Program-made: the position numbers and the translations under genes
Notes under the pieces: generated by a model
Told to the model about the DNA's origin: nothing
Seen by the model: the letters and a program-made list of their open reading frames with translations, nothing else
Database searches by the model: none
In this document: piece by piece, positions 32,981 to 40,835 of the stretch
How positions within the stretch are numbered: position 1 is the first letter of the stretch
Layout: the number at the start of each line of letters is the position of its first letter
NCBI GenBank assembly: GCA_019694835.1
Contig: JAIBBE010000014.1
Coordinates: 62,001-126,000 of the forward strand
Direction: 5' to 3'
Length of the DNA: 64,000 nt
From: Fimbriimonadaceae bacterium
GTDB lineage: Bacteria > Armatimonadota > Fimbriimonadia > Fimbriimonadales > Fimbriimonadaceae

Positions 32981-33599
32981 AATATTGGACGCTAAAAAGC
33001 AGAGCCGGACTCTTCGCGTCGATGAGATACGCCCCGAGTGTGAATCCACCCGCGATGCGGCGAGTGACGAACGGGTGCTTGGCGTGGCCGTCGAACTGGA
33101 TTCCCAAGGTCCAGTCATCGTCAGGGCTGAACTTGAACCCACCGAGCATGTGGCCATGGCTCTCGTTTGCACGGAATCCTACCCCCAAGTAGGCCGTCGC
33201 ACGGCCCGACCCAAGCGGGAAATTCTTCTCGCTGGTTACGAAGTAGCCCGGGTTGCCGGTTCCGATTCCTTGAACCCCAAATCCAGCTGTAAAGCTAGGC
33301 GTCTTCGGCGTTTCAGTCAGGAACTGGTAGGTTCCGAGGAAACGGAAGGCCTTCTGCCTCCAAAGGAAGGCAAGACCTAGCTGGACTCTCTTGACGGGGC
33401 CGTACCAGAGGAAGCTCTCACCGTACGTCTCGGTTGTGGGTGCGATGACGTTGGTCAAGAGCCAGTTGCGATTGTTTCCCGAGGCCGAACTGGCCCCGAA
33501 TCCTCCCGCGGTTCACAGTGGACAACGGGCTGCGGACTCCTGAGCAAACGCTTGGCCTAGGGTGGCCAGGGTAAGGACAGCAAGTAAGGTGTGTTTCAT
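32979..33599 (-). pseudogene. Exported beta-rich protein interrupted by an in-frame TGA
   Basis: The start of this gene is an ATG encoding a good signal peptide (KHTLLAVLTLATLGQAFAQ, cleavage after AFA). At codon 29 a TGA (33513-33515) interrupts the frame. The same frame then continues open for about 177 codons (GGFGASSASGNNRNWLL onward), ending with an outer-membrane-like beta pattern (RATAYLGVGFRANESHGHM, DDWTLGIQFDGHAKH, LIDAKSPALLFSVQY). A TTG-initiated ORF from 33458 would lack the export signal. Either a nonsense mutation, a sequencing error or read-through. The intact form would be an exported barrel-like protein; function unknown. Confidence 0.65.
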
Positions 33600-33610
33600 G
33601 GTGGTTTGGA

Positions 33611-33635
33611 CGGCCCCGGGTTTTTCCCGGAGCCG
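33611..33635 (-). terminator. Hairpin after the small Cys-rich protein gene
   Basis: CGGCCCCGGG and CCCGGAGCCG pair with one G-U wobble around a five-T (five-A on the minus strand) loop, just past the stop of the minus-strand Cys-rich gene and before the start of the disrupted gene. No run of U follows. Confidence 0.45.
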
Positions 33636-33644
33636 TTCGGCTGT

Positions 33645-33821
33645 CTAGCCGCCGCAGTGGCCTCCGCCACAGCACTTGCCGCACTCAGAGCCGCAACACG
33701 AGCCACATTGGCTCTTGCAGCAGCTCGACGCCTTTTCGGACGACTTCGCTGACGAATTGGCCGAAACGAGGGCCGGGACGATCGCCAGAGCGGCGACCAA
33801 GATCGCGATTGACTTCAACAT
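33645..33821 (-). CDS. Small exported cysteine-rich protein
   Basis: A 58-residue protein. The signal peptide (LKSIAILVAALAIVPALVSA) is followed by a short Ser/Lys linker and a tail with nine cysteines in 27 residues (CCKSQCGSCCGSECGKCC, ending GGGHCGG). The composition suggests binding of soft metals such as copper or zinc in the periplasm, like metallothionein, but no family is assigned. An in-frame start 16 codons upstream would spoil the signal peptide. A second exported Cys-rich protein lies just upstream on the same strand, so the two probably belong to one metal-related group. Confidence 0.65.
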   Translation of the reverse strand: MLKSIAILVAALAIVPALVSANSSAKSSEKASSCCKSQCGSCCGSECGKCCGGGHCGG

Positions 33822-33887
33822 GAATGGGTCTCCTTGGACTTGGGTCAGGGGGCAATAACACCCCAACAATGAGCTCTCACGAGAGAC

Positions 33888-34277
33888 TCAGTCCAAGGGA
33901 GGCGCGCGGCACCGCTGGCACCAGAGCGGGGGATCTGCAGGAGGATCGGCCCCCGTCGCGACCATCACGGTCTCGTTGGCCCACACCACTTGAATAGGCG
34001 TCAGTGCGATCGGCGCTAGGTCCACCACCAGCAGGGGGATGCCGACCAACGAGGCCTTGGCCATCGCCTGCGTACCTGACGCCGCGTCGAGGTCAGCGCA
34101 GCACGGACAGTTCTGATGGGTCGGTGGGGCCTTCTTCGGTCCGCAACACGTCGTACCCGCACTGTGAGCACCGCATTCATTCGCGCAACGCGCCATCGCC
34201 CGTGCCCCTGCGCTGGAGAGTCCCAGGCACAGCGCGAGCAAGAGGATCCATATCGGTCGGATTGGGATGCGCGTCAT
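33888..34277 (-). CDS. Small exported Cys-rich protein, DUF2946-like
   Basis: A 129-residue protein. The chosen ATG gives a signal peptide (RPIWILLLALCLGLSSAGARA) followed by two cysteine clusters (MARCANECGAHSAGTTCCG and HQNCPCCADLD). A hydrophobic segment comes next (LVGIPLLVVDLAPIAL), and the tail WCQRCRAPPLD resembles the short proteins often found beside copper or cobalt-zinc-cadmium export genes. The reading frame is open 90 codons further upstream but antisense to the CapA gene. Role inferred as metal handling only from composition and from the adjacent Cys-rich gene. Confidence 0.55.
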   Translation of the reverse strand: MTRIPIRPIWILLLALCLGLSSAGARAMARCANECGAHSAGTTCCGPKKAPPTHQNCPCCADLDAASGTQAMAKASLVGIPLLVVDLAPIALTPIQVVWANETVMVATGADPPADPPLWCQRCRAPPLD

Positions 34278-34334
34278 TGCTGAATATTCCGAAGCGATTA
34301 TTCCAGAAATTGGTTCCCGGCGCGCGGTTAGCCC

Positions 34335-34340
34335 TATAAT
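34335..34340 (+). promoter_or_regulatory. -10 box TATAAT before the CapA-family gene
   Basis: A consensus TATAAT lies eight bases before the ATG of the CapA-like gene, too close for a normal leader with ribosome-binding site. Confidence 0.6.
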
Positions 34341-34348
34341 GCAGGTTA

Positions 34349-35374
34349 ATGCTCTGTGTGTTGCCCCTCGTCGGCTTGGCCTCGACCTGGACGCTCGTCT
34401 GCGGCGGCGATGTGATGCTGAACAGCATCGCGGCGAAGACCAACCCTTTCGCGGCAATCGCCTCCAAAGTGAAGTCGGCCGATTTGGCCTACGCGAACCT
34501 CGAGGTGCCGCTGACGACGGCCCGAGCCGCAACTCCGCGAAAGACACCCGAACAGCTAGCCCGGCGCTCCCAATTCGTTCTCAAGGGCGACCCAACCCAC
34601 GCCAAACACTTGGCGACAACCGGCTTCGACATCGTCAGTCTCGCGAATAACCACGCCATGGACTTCCGCAAGGAAGGCCTCGCCCAAATGGTCGCCGCGA
34701 TCGAGAAGCAGGGCATCGGGCACTCGGGTTCGGGACTGAATCTCGACGCTGCGCTCGAGCCCGTCGTGCGCGAGGTTCGCGGGCTGAAGGTCGGAATGAT
34801 TTCATTCATGAGCTTCGTCGACAAGTCATCGAATTGGGCCACGACGCCCGCCACCGAATCCGAGCCCGGAATTGCAGTGCTCGACTTTGGTGGGAAGATG
34901 GATGCGGAGAAGCAAGGACAGGTTAAGAAGCTGGTGCGAAATGCCAAACGCAAGTGCGACTTCCTCCTCGTGGCTGTCCATTGGGGCGTTGAGCGAACGA
35001 CGGTCCCCACTCGCTACCAGGTCAGCCTCGGTCGTGGATTCATCGATGCGGGCGCGGACGTCGTTATCGGTGCCCACCCCCATCGCTTGCAGGGAGGCGA
35101 AATCTACAAGGGCAAACCGATTCTGTACTCGATGGGCAATCTCATCTCCCCCCTGCCGGGCGAGACGGGCCTCGCAACCCTCCGATTCGACGGCGAGCGG
35201 TATGTTTCCGCAGAGTTCTTCCCCGTCAGGATCGCCGGTGGCAAGACCACGCCGTACACTGGCAAGACTCAGCAAGCTCAGCTTGAAAAGTTTAGGAAGC
35301 TGTGCGACGAAGTTCAGCGCAAGTTTCCGAGTCCGCGATCCTCTTCGCTCTTTCCAGGGAGCACCAAGCCGTGA
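34349..35374 (+). CDS. CapA/PgsA-family metallophosphatase-fold protein
   Basis: A 341-residue protein of the CapA family, named after a poly-gamma-glutamate synthesis component. All family blocks are seen: CGGDVMLNS, YANLEVPLTT, DIVSLANNHAMDF, LLVAVHWGVERT and VVIGAHPHRLQGGEIYKGK. These correspond to the dinuclear metal site of calcineurin-like phosphatases. The short hydrophobic start (LCVLPLVGLASTW) may be a signal sequence. No capB or capC synthesis genes are adjacent, so polymer synthesis cannot be claimed. It overlaps the next gene by GTGA. Confidence 0.85.
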   Translation: MLCVLPLVGLASTWTLVCGGDVMLNSIAAKTNPFAAIASKVKSADLAYANLEVPLTTARAATPRKTPEQLARRSQFVLKGDPTHAKHLATTGFDIVSLANNHAMDFRKEGLAQMVAAIEKQGIGHSGSGLNLDAALEPVVREVRGLKVGMISFMSFVDKSSNWATTPATESEPGIAVLDFGGKMDAEKQGQVKKLVRNAKRKCDFLLVAVHWGVERTTVPTRYQVSLGRGFIDAGADVVIGAHPHRLQGGEIYKGKPILYSMGNLISPLPGETGLATLRFDGERYVSAEFFPVRIAGGKTTPYTGKTQQAQLEKFRKLCDEVQRKFPSPRSSSLFPGSTKP

Positions 35375-36282
35375 GGCGGCGGCGGATTGCGGGGGCGTTG
35401 ATTCTCGCCTTTGGAGTGATCTCTCTGACCGTGCTTTGGCTGCTCGTGGGTCGCACGCCAGAACAAAAGACGATCGACCGAATTCGTGCCGAGTTCTCAA
35501 AACCGAGTCCAAACCACGAGGTCTTGGACCGCGAGTTTGCAAAGCTTCGCGAAGGGCGTTACGACCTCATGTCCAAACTGCTCGGTGATGAGTCGGAGGC
35601 AGTCAGTTCCCATACTTTGGAATATCTTCGTCACCTCAACGACTCCGAGGCCGAAAAAGTGATGATCGGCGCGATCGAGTCATCCTCCCGCGGGTGGGCC
35701 ATCGCCAAGGTACTCGGTGCCCGCCGTGCAAGGGGCGCGGTGCCCCAGATCGTGGAAGCCATTCGCGGCTCGACCCCCGGAGACGTTTTTCGACCCGATG
35801 CGGCGCTCGCATTGGGTCAAATTGGCGACGAGCGCGGCATCGCGGGCTTGGAAATCATCCTGAGTTCGCCCAAGCCGCACCCGCCCACTTGGCGAAAGCA
35901 GTCTTCGATCATCGAGAACACGGCGCGCGTCAGGGCCACGGGTGCCCTCTTCCGACTCGATCCGAAGAACATGCTCGCCGAAGACAGTTTTCTTGACTTC
36001 CCAGCCTACTATGAGTCCGCTTTCGGCAACATCCGGCCCGTCGTCGTCGCCGAGTGTGCGGACATTCCGCTCAAGGAAGCTGCCGAACTGATCAAGCAAG
36101 GTCTTGAAGATGCTGATCCGGAAGTGCGCTGCGCGGCCATTCGGGCCTATGCCAAACGCAACCCGAGCGACCACTTCAAGGTGATCGAGCCGTTCAGGTC
36201 GGACGCCGAACCCATCGTCCGTGCGGCAGCTGAAAGCGTACTTGGGGCTCCCCAAAAACAGGTCCCGGGAAGGTCCCAATGA
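35371..36282 (+). CDS. Membrane-anchored HEAT-repeat protein
   Basis: A 303-residue protein from a GTG that overlaps the CapA stop (GTGA). The N-terminal membrane helix (IAGALILAFGVISLTVLWLLVG) is followed by helical HEAT-type repeats: ESSSRGWAIAKVLGARR, RPDAALALGQIGDERGI, DPEVRCAAIRAYAKRNPS and EPIVRAAAESVLGAP. Such repeats are scaffolds for protein binding. Coupling to the CapA gene suggests a shared envelope role. An upstream in-frame ATG inside the CapA gene would bury the membrane helix and is rejected. Confidence 0.75.
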   Translation: MRRRRIAGALILAFGVISLTVLWLLVGRTPEQKTIDRIRAEFSKPSPNHEVLDREFAKLREGRYDLMSKLLGDESEAVSSHTLEYLRHLNDSEAEKVMIGAIESSSRGWAIAKVLGARRARGAVPQIVEAIRGSTPGDVFRPDAALALGQIGDERGIAGLEIILSSPKPHPPTWRKQSSIIENTARVRATGALFRLDPKNMLAEDSFLDFPAYYESAFGNIRPVVVAECADIPLKEAAELIKQGLEDADPEVRCAAIRAYAKRNPSDHFKVIEPFRSDAEPIVRAAAESVLGAPQKQVPGRSQ

Positions 36283-36313
36283 GAAAGGTAACGAAGATTC
36301 ACGCTCCTCGTCA

Positions 36314-36319
36314 TATAAT
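36314..36319 (+). promoter_or_regulatory. -10 box TATAAT before the Gly/Asn-rich secreted protein gene
   Basis: A consensus TATAAT 14 bases before the first ATG (29 before the second in-frame ATG), in the short gap after the HEAT-repeat gene. Confidence 0.55.
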
Positions 36320-36333
36320 GTAGGCAACAACCA

Positions 36334-37743
36334 ATGAGGTGGACCCCCATGCGCTGGCTATCAGCAATCGTTTTCACAGGCATTTTGGCCCTCGGTTCGA
36401 CGGCAATCGCCCAAGACGGTGGCCTCGGAAAGAAAGGAAAAGGCAGCGGAGGCAACTCCTCCGGTGGCTCGTCCGGCAAGGGCTCGGGCGGGAGCGGTAA
36501 GAGCGAGGGAGGCGGACGCCCAGAGAGACCCCCTGTCCGCGAGAATAACCCTCCACCGCAGCGTCCACCCGTCCGCGAAGCCAACCCACCGCGCACCAAT
36601 CCGGACAAGGATCGGTCGCCGGACCGCAACCCGGACCGAGTGCAAGATGGGGGCCTTGGGAAGGGCAGCGGCAGTGGTGGGGGACGACCTGAGCGTCCGC
36701 CGATTCGTGAGCAGAATCCGCCTCGCTCCAATCCGAACCCTGACCGAAATGGTAGCCGTGATCAGGGCGGTGGACTCGGCAAAAAGAACGACGACCGAGG
36801 ACAGAACAACGGCGGCAACCCAGGCAGCATCATCCGCGGCGGCAGCAGCAGTGACTTGGGCCGCAACCGCGATGGCGATCGTCAGGATCTGCGGGGCAAC
36901 GCAGACTCCATGCTTGGTCGTCGGCCCCAGGGCGGACGATCCGGCCAGCCGCAATATAACGGCAACAACAATCTGCTCTCGAACGGCCGCGTCCGGGATA
37001 CCAAGCCAGTCGTCATCAATCGGCTTCCCGACCTTCGCAAAGGCAGCCTGGAAAGCCAGGTTTTGCGCGAAGGCACCCCCAACCGGGTCCGAGACCGAGG
37101 CAACCACTGGGACAACGGCTGGAACGACTACAACTGGCGCAACGGCTACTGCCAATACGACTACCGCTGGCGAGATAACTACTTCAGCTACCCGTATTAC
37201 AGCTTCACCTTCAATGACCGGTGTGCGATTTCACCGTGGTACTACTATCCGAACCTACCCGGCTATATCGTGTCCAGCCGTGTCCGCATCGGCAACTTCG
37301 GTCTAGACATTCGGTGGGGCAACAGCTTCGACTGGAATCGGTACGATCGATGGGATCGCTACTCGAACGACTATGAGTTCGGTCGGGCTATCGACGATAT
37401 CCGGGATGCCTTTGAGCGTGGCAGCACGAGATCGCTTGGATACCTGATCCCGAGCCGAAGTGAAGTGTATGTGCGGCTCGATGACGGCTACGGCTACACG
37501 ATGGATGGCGATGACTTCTATGACCTGATGGTCGATAACATCAGCGCCACTCAGACTCGACGCTACATGATCCTCGAAGCGCGTTGGGGATCACGCGGCG
37601 AAGCAAGCGTTCTCGCGTCGCACGAGTTTCTGGACCCGTGGGGCAGCCGACAGTGCGTGTACCATCGCTATGTTCTCGTGGATAACGGCCGTGGATTCCG
37701 CATTGCCCAATTCGAAGTCAGCCAATCCCGCTTCCGCTGGTAA
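36334..37743 (+). CDS. Secreted low-complexity protein with Tyr/Asp-rich C-terminal half
   Basis: A 469-residue exported protein (signal peptide RWLSAIVFTGILALGSTAIAQ; an ATG five codons in is equally possible). Residues 28-260 are Gly/Ser/Pro/Arg/Asn-rich, with three copies of a RPERPPVREQNPPR-like unit and the repeated motif DGGLGKG. Residues 265-330 are Tyr/Trp/Asp/Asn-rich (WNDYNWRNGYCQYDYRWRDN). The last 130 residues look like a compact beta domain (LDDGYGYTMDGDDFYDLMVD, QCVYHRYVLVDNGRGFRIAQ). No family recognised; a surface or matrix protein is a guess. A strong hairpin terminator follows. Confidence 0.7.
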   Translation: MRWTPMRWLSAIVFTGILALGSTAIAQDGGLGKKGKGSGGNSSGGSSGKGSGGSGKSEGGGRPERPPVRENNPPPQRPPVREANPPRTNPDKDRSPDRNPDRVQDGGLGKGSGSGGGRPERPPIREQNPPRSNPNPDRNGSRDQGGGLGKKNDDRGQNNGGNPGSIIRGGSSSDLGRNRDGDRQDLRGNADSMLGRRPQGGRSGQPQYNGNNNLLSNGRVRDTKPVVINRLPDLRKGSLESQVLREGTPNRVRDRGNHWDNGWNDYNWRNGYCQYDYRWRDNYFSYPYYSFTFNDRCAISPWYYYPNLPGYIVSSRVRIGNFGLDIRWGNSFDWNRYDRWDRYSNDYEFGRAIDDIRDAFERGSTRSLGYLIPSRSEVYVRLDDGYGYTMDGDDFYDLMVDNISATQTRRYMILEARWGSRGEASVLASHEFLDPWGSRQCVYHRYVLVDNGRGFRIAQFEVSQSRFRW

Positions 37744-37757
37744 ATCCCAGAACCGAT

Positions 37758-37789
37758 GAACCGCCTCCGACAATCTGGCGAGGCGGTTC
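37758..37789. terminator. Perfect hairpin between convergent genes
   Basis: GAACCGCCTC and GAGGCGGTTC pair perfectly around a 12-base loop, midway between two convergent stops. It can terminate in both directions. Confidence 0.75.
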
Positions 37790-37793
37790 GTTA

Positions 37794-38462
37794 CTATCTC
37801 AGTCGCCTTGCACGGCCCAAGAGGGACGCTGCCCCCGCGATGAGAACGAGCATCGTGCCGGGTTCGGGCACCGGGTTCGCGTTGACTGCCATGACGACGT
37901 GCATATTGGGGAAGCCGAGCGAGCCGAGGCTAGTAGGTGAGTTGATCCCGCATACAGGAGCCTGCAAGTAGGATGGCCCCGTCTGACCGAGGTTATTCGA
38001 CCCGATCATGAGACGATTGCCAGCCTCTTGGCCATTCGGTGTGAACAGCTCCACGGCAAACTTGCCGCTGAGAATGGTCGCGGAGATGGGCACGGTGTGC
38101 AGGAAGAGTGAACCGTTGCCGATCTGCGTGGTCGTTGATCCGACCAATGTGCCTGGCGATAGGACCGTCGACCCTGACCAGCCATCGTAGATGCGAACCT
38201 CCATCGGCTGTCCGACTTCGTTCCCGCCTTTGGCGAACTGAATGCCAAAGGTGACACTGTACACGACCAGCGGCTCATTCCAACTGTAGTCGGCCAGATC
38301 AAAACCACGGAAGTAACCGTTGTCGTTGTGAAGGCCGCCGCTGTTGCACGAGACACTGTTGCCTTGCTGAATCACCATCGAGAGATTCTGCGAGATCGTG
38401 ATTGCGTGCGAGGCCGCCGCCAGTATGAAGCTGACGAATGCTGTCAGATAGATTCGAATCAA
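37794..38462 (-). CDS. PEP-CTERM sorted exported protein
   Basis: A 222-residue protein. Signal peptide IRIYLTAFVSFILAAASHA at the start; at the C-terminus the exosortase signal NPVPEPGTMLVLIAGAASLLGRARRLR-type tail (PEP motif, hydrophobic helix, Arg cluster). The mature part is beta-rich (FDLADYSWNEPLVVYSVTFG, EVRIYDGWSGSTVLSPGTLVG, SGKFAVELFTPNG). Exosortase cleaves such tails at the membrane. The start is a TTG with a GGAG nine bases upstream. Proteins of this type are surface or exopolysaccharide-associated; specific role unknown. No exosortase gene is in the window. Confidence 0.85.
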   Translation of the reverse strand: MIRIYLTAFVSFILAAASHAITISQNLSMVIQQGNSVSCNSGGLHNDNGYFRGFDLADYSWNEPLVVYSVTFGIQFAKGGNEVGQPMEVRIYDGWSGSTVLSPGTLVGSTTTQIGNGSLFLHTVPISATILSGKFAVELFTPNGQEAGNRLMIGSNNLGQTGPSYLQAPVCGINSPTSLGSLGFPNMHVVMAVNANPVPEPGTMLVLIAGAASLLGRARRLR

Positions 38463-38632
38463 CCTAGTTCTCCTTCAGAAACAAAACCGAGCCATGCCGC
38501 CCGAACAAACTCTATGATAAGCCATTTCAGGGTGCGACAAACCTAAACTGGAGATTAACTGGTAGTATTTTCGGCACTTACGGCTTCGCTATCGCAGGCC
38601 AGTCCTTGCTAAGAGCCAGGCAAATCTTCCAG

Positions 38633-39286
38633 CTATGATCCGCTGACCAATGTGAGGATACCGACGCGAACCGCGCCGGCCTCACGCAGCGCCCTCGCGC
38701 ACTCCATGGCGGTGCCACCACTGGTGATCACGTCGTCAACGAGGAGGATTTCCTTGCCGTGGACGTCACCCGCGGCACGAAAGGCACCTAGAAGATTGGT
38801 CCGCCGCTCTTCAACTGTCAGGCCGACTTGCGGCCGCGTTGCCCGAATGCGTCGAAGCAAATGCGGCTGAACGAGGTCGATCGGCAGATCCATGCAAAGC
38901 AGGTCCGATTGGTTGAAACCCCGCTGGTACCTTCGCAGCCAGTGGATCGGAACGGGGATGATGGCATCGAAATCGCCGCCCTCCAATTCATTGTAGGCCG
39001 TCTTGATGAGCTGCGCCAAAGGTGGCCCCAGGGCGGTCGAGCGGTTGTACTTGAGGCGTCGTACGGCTTGAGCGGCTCGACCATCGTAGCGGAAGGGCGC
39101 GGCTCTGAATTCCAATGCGTCCCGCGACCCAAGGAATTCGATCGGCGTTTCGTTCGGTTGGAACTCACCGAGGCAGTTGGCACAGAGGCTGTCGGGTCCG
39201 ATGAGGCCGCAAAGAGCGCAGCGGCGAGGAAAGAACCAGTCGAGAGCCTTATGGGCAGTAGGCGGCCTGTCGTCCCGCATTTTCAT
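38633..39286 (-). CDS. ComF-family phosphoribosyltransferase-like protein
   Basis: A 217-residue ComF homologue. An N-terminal zinc finger (RRCALCGLIGPDSLCANC) precedes a phosphoribosyltransferase-like domain with the PRPP loop (EILLVDDVITSGGTAMECA) and the family block AIIPVPIHWLRRYQRGFNQSD. In transformable bacteria ComF is needed for DNA uptake in the cytoplasm. No other competence gene is adjacent except the unrelated pseudopilin further on. The first 38 bases overlap the end of the TPR gene; an ATG two codons in is an alternative start. Confidence 0.9.
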   Translation of the reverse strand: MKMRDDRPPTAHKALDWFFPRRCALCGLIGPDSLCANCLGEFQPNETPIEFLGSRDALEFRAAPFRYDGRAAQAVRRLKYNRSTALGPPLAQLIKTAYNELEGGDFDAIIPVPIHWLRRYQRGFNQSDLLCMDLPIDLVQPHLLRRIRATRPQVGLTVEERRTNLLGAFRAAGDVHGKEILLVDDVITSGGTAMECARALREAGAVRVGILTLVSGS

Positions 39287-39596
39287 GCGCAGGGTCCTGA
39301 CGGAGGATCTCTTTGAATTCGGCGCAAGCCTCGTCCATCATGCCCAGCATCATCATCGTCATTGCGAGATCGTACCGGGCGTTGAGATGGGTTGGGTTGC
39401 CGTTGACCACCAGCTGGAGAGTTGCGAGAGAGCCGTCGAAGTCACCCTCGAAGCCCTGAATCAGGCCAAGCTGCCAGCGGGCATCGGCATGGCTGGGCTC
39501 TTGAGCAACGACCTGCTCAAGAAACAAACGCGCCTCGCGATATTTCCCCTCGCAGCGCGCATCAAACCCTCTCTTATAAAGCTCGTCAAGACTCAT
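39249..39596 (-). CDS. Small TPR protein
   Basis: A 115-residue protein made almost entirely of three tetratricopeptide units (ELYKRGFDARCEGKYREARL, ARWQLGLIQGFEGDFDGSLA, ARYDLAMTMMMLGMMDEACA). No signal peptide; a cytoplasmic protein-protein adaptor. It overlaps the start of comF, so the two are translationally linked; a TATACT box lies about 30 bases upstream. Confidence 0.75.
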   Translation of the reverse strand: MSLDELYKRGFDARCEGKYREARLFLEQVVAQEPSHADARWQLGLIQGFEGDFDGSLATLQLVVNGNPTHLNARYDLAMTMMMLGMMDEACAEFKEILRQDPAHENAGRQAAYCP

Positions 39597-39712
39597 CCAA
39601 GAAAGCCCTTCAAACAGTCGTTGGAGTATAGCATAGGCTCAGACAGCCTGCCCAGCAAGCAAATGCGAGGCCCGAAGTAGCTTCGAGCCTCGCATTTTGT
39701 GGAGTTGCCTCG

Positions 39713-40129
39713 TTAGTGACAGCCGCACGAACCGCAGCCGCCGCCCTTGGAGGTGTCAAGGCCTTCCATTGCAGAGTCTTCGGCTGAAAATGAGGAGCCG
39801 CAACCGCAGGACTTGACGGCGTTGGGATTCTCGATCTTGAATCCGCCACCCAGAACATCGTCGACATAGTCAACCACCGCGCCCGTCATGTATCGGAGGC
39901 TGAGTTCATCAACGAAGATCTTGATGCCCTCATGCTCGAGCACGATGTCGTCGCTTTCGGGTGCCTGGTCGTCCAAGGCCATGCCGTACTGGAGGCCGGA
40001 GCAACCGCCGCCTGCGACCCAGACGCGCAAGGCCGCGTCGACCTTCTGGTTCTCGGCCATGAGGGTGCGGAGTTCGGTGGCGGCTCGCTGGGTCAAGCTG
40101 ATCTGATAGGTCGGTTCGATGGTTGCCAT
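39713..40129 (-). CDS. A-type iron-sulfur carrier with Cys-rich tail (ErpA-like)
   Basis: A 138-residue A-type Fe-S carrier, the second in the window. The three ligand cysteines are in RVWVAGGGCSGLQYGM and KSCGCGSSF, and the FKIENPNAVKSCGCG block is intact. Unlike the operon copy it carries an extra C-terminal tail of about 25 residues (SAMEGLDTSKGGG, CGSCGCH) adding three cysteines and a His. The start at MATIEPTYQISL avoids the upstream frame, which reads through dispersed repeats (GMPAGRQRYVFGLPAG). It is a single gene, with no other Fe-S genes next to it. Confidence 0.88.
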   Translation of the reverse strand: MATIEPTYQISLTQRAATELRTLMAENQKVDAALRVWVAGGGCSGLQYGMALDDQAPESDDIVLEHEGIKIFVDELSLRYMTGAVVDYVDDVLGGGFKIENPNAVKSCGCGSSFSAEDSAMEGLDTSKGGGCGSCGCH

Positions 40130-40236
40130 GTTCTTATTGATACGGACGTTGTGGCGGGAGCGATTCGTTCCCGTCGCCTTCCATGATAACTCAAGTACCA
40201 TATTTGACGCATTAGTTCCCCCGGACCGCCGCTTCC

Positions 40237-40359
40237 CGTACCGCTGGCAACCTGCCGGCAAACCAAATACGTACCGCTGGCGTCCCGCCGGCATTCCCCC
40301 AGCCTTGGGTTGGTCACTCACTGGGAGCTCCCGGATGCCGGCGGGACGCCAGCGGTACG
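40237..40359. repeat. Three copies of the GCCAGCGGTACG dispersed repeat
   Basis: Two copies in one orientation (40237-40259, 40270-40292, reading CGTACCGCTGGC) and one in the other (40337-40359). They form a partial inverted repeat upstream of the A-type carrier gene and right against the end of the GNAT gene. No gene is visible in this 230-base gap. Confidence 0.85.
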
Positions 40360-40361
40360 GG

Positions 40362-40763
40362 TTATTGGTCGAACTGGAACGATCTATTGCGAGAGACCAT
40401 CCCCGTCACTTGAGTCATCCCCAGCCGTGAGTAGAACGGCACTAGGCCTTCATCGCAGAGCAAATCTACACCATAGAATGCCCGGTAGCGCTCCATGGCT
40501 CGCCGCACGAGTTCTGAGCCGATTCCCTGCCCTTGCTCGTCTGGACGAACTTCGAGAAGCGGAATGAACGCCATGAACACCCCATCCGAAACCGCGTTGA
40601 CGAAACCAATCACTCGGCCACCGCGCAGCGCAATCCCGACGTAGTGGCTGCCTTGAAGGACGCGCATCAGCTCATGTCCGGTTAAGGGACGTCCCCAGCC
40701 GATACAGAATCCCTCGAAGTCGTACTCCGAAAGCCCTTCGACCGAATCCCGATACTCCACCAT
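40362..40763 (-). CDS. GNAT-family N-acetyltransferase
   Basis: A 133-residue acetyltransferase. The acetyl-CoA loop motif is present (LLEVRPDEQGQGIGSELVRR, R-x-x-G-x-G/A type), with the preceding strand (GVFMAFIPLLEV) and the terminal helix block (YGVDLLCDEGLVPFYSRLGM). Substrate cannot be told. The last codons reach into the flank of the dispersed-repeat cluster, and the frame ends within five bases of the last copy. Confidence 0.8.
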   Translation of the reverse strand: MVEYRDSVEGLSEYDFEGFCIGWGRPLTGHELMRVLQGSHYVGIALRGGRVIGFVNAVSDGVFMAFIPLLEVRPDEQGQGIGSELVRRAMERYRAFYGVDLLCDEGLVPFYSRLGMTQVTGMVSRNRSFQFDQ

Positions 40764-40835
40764 GCCGAAATTCTAGGCGAAACCGGCATGGTTGCGGGGT
40801 ACAGACACACTGACAACTTACCGATAACAGACCAA

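Noticed and set aside
33513..33515. Selenocysteine reading of the in-frame TGA
   Set aside because: No selenoprotein family or nearby stem-loop suited to a bacterial SECIS is apparent, and the position just after a signal peptide in a barrel-like protein is not a known Sec site.
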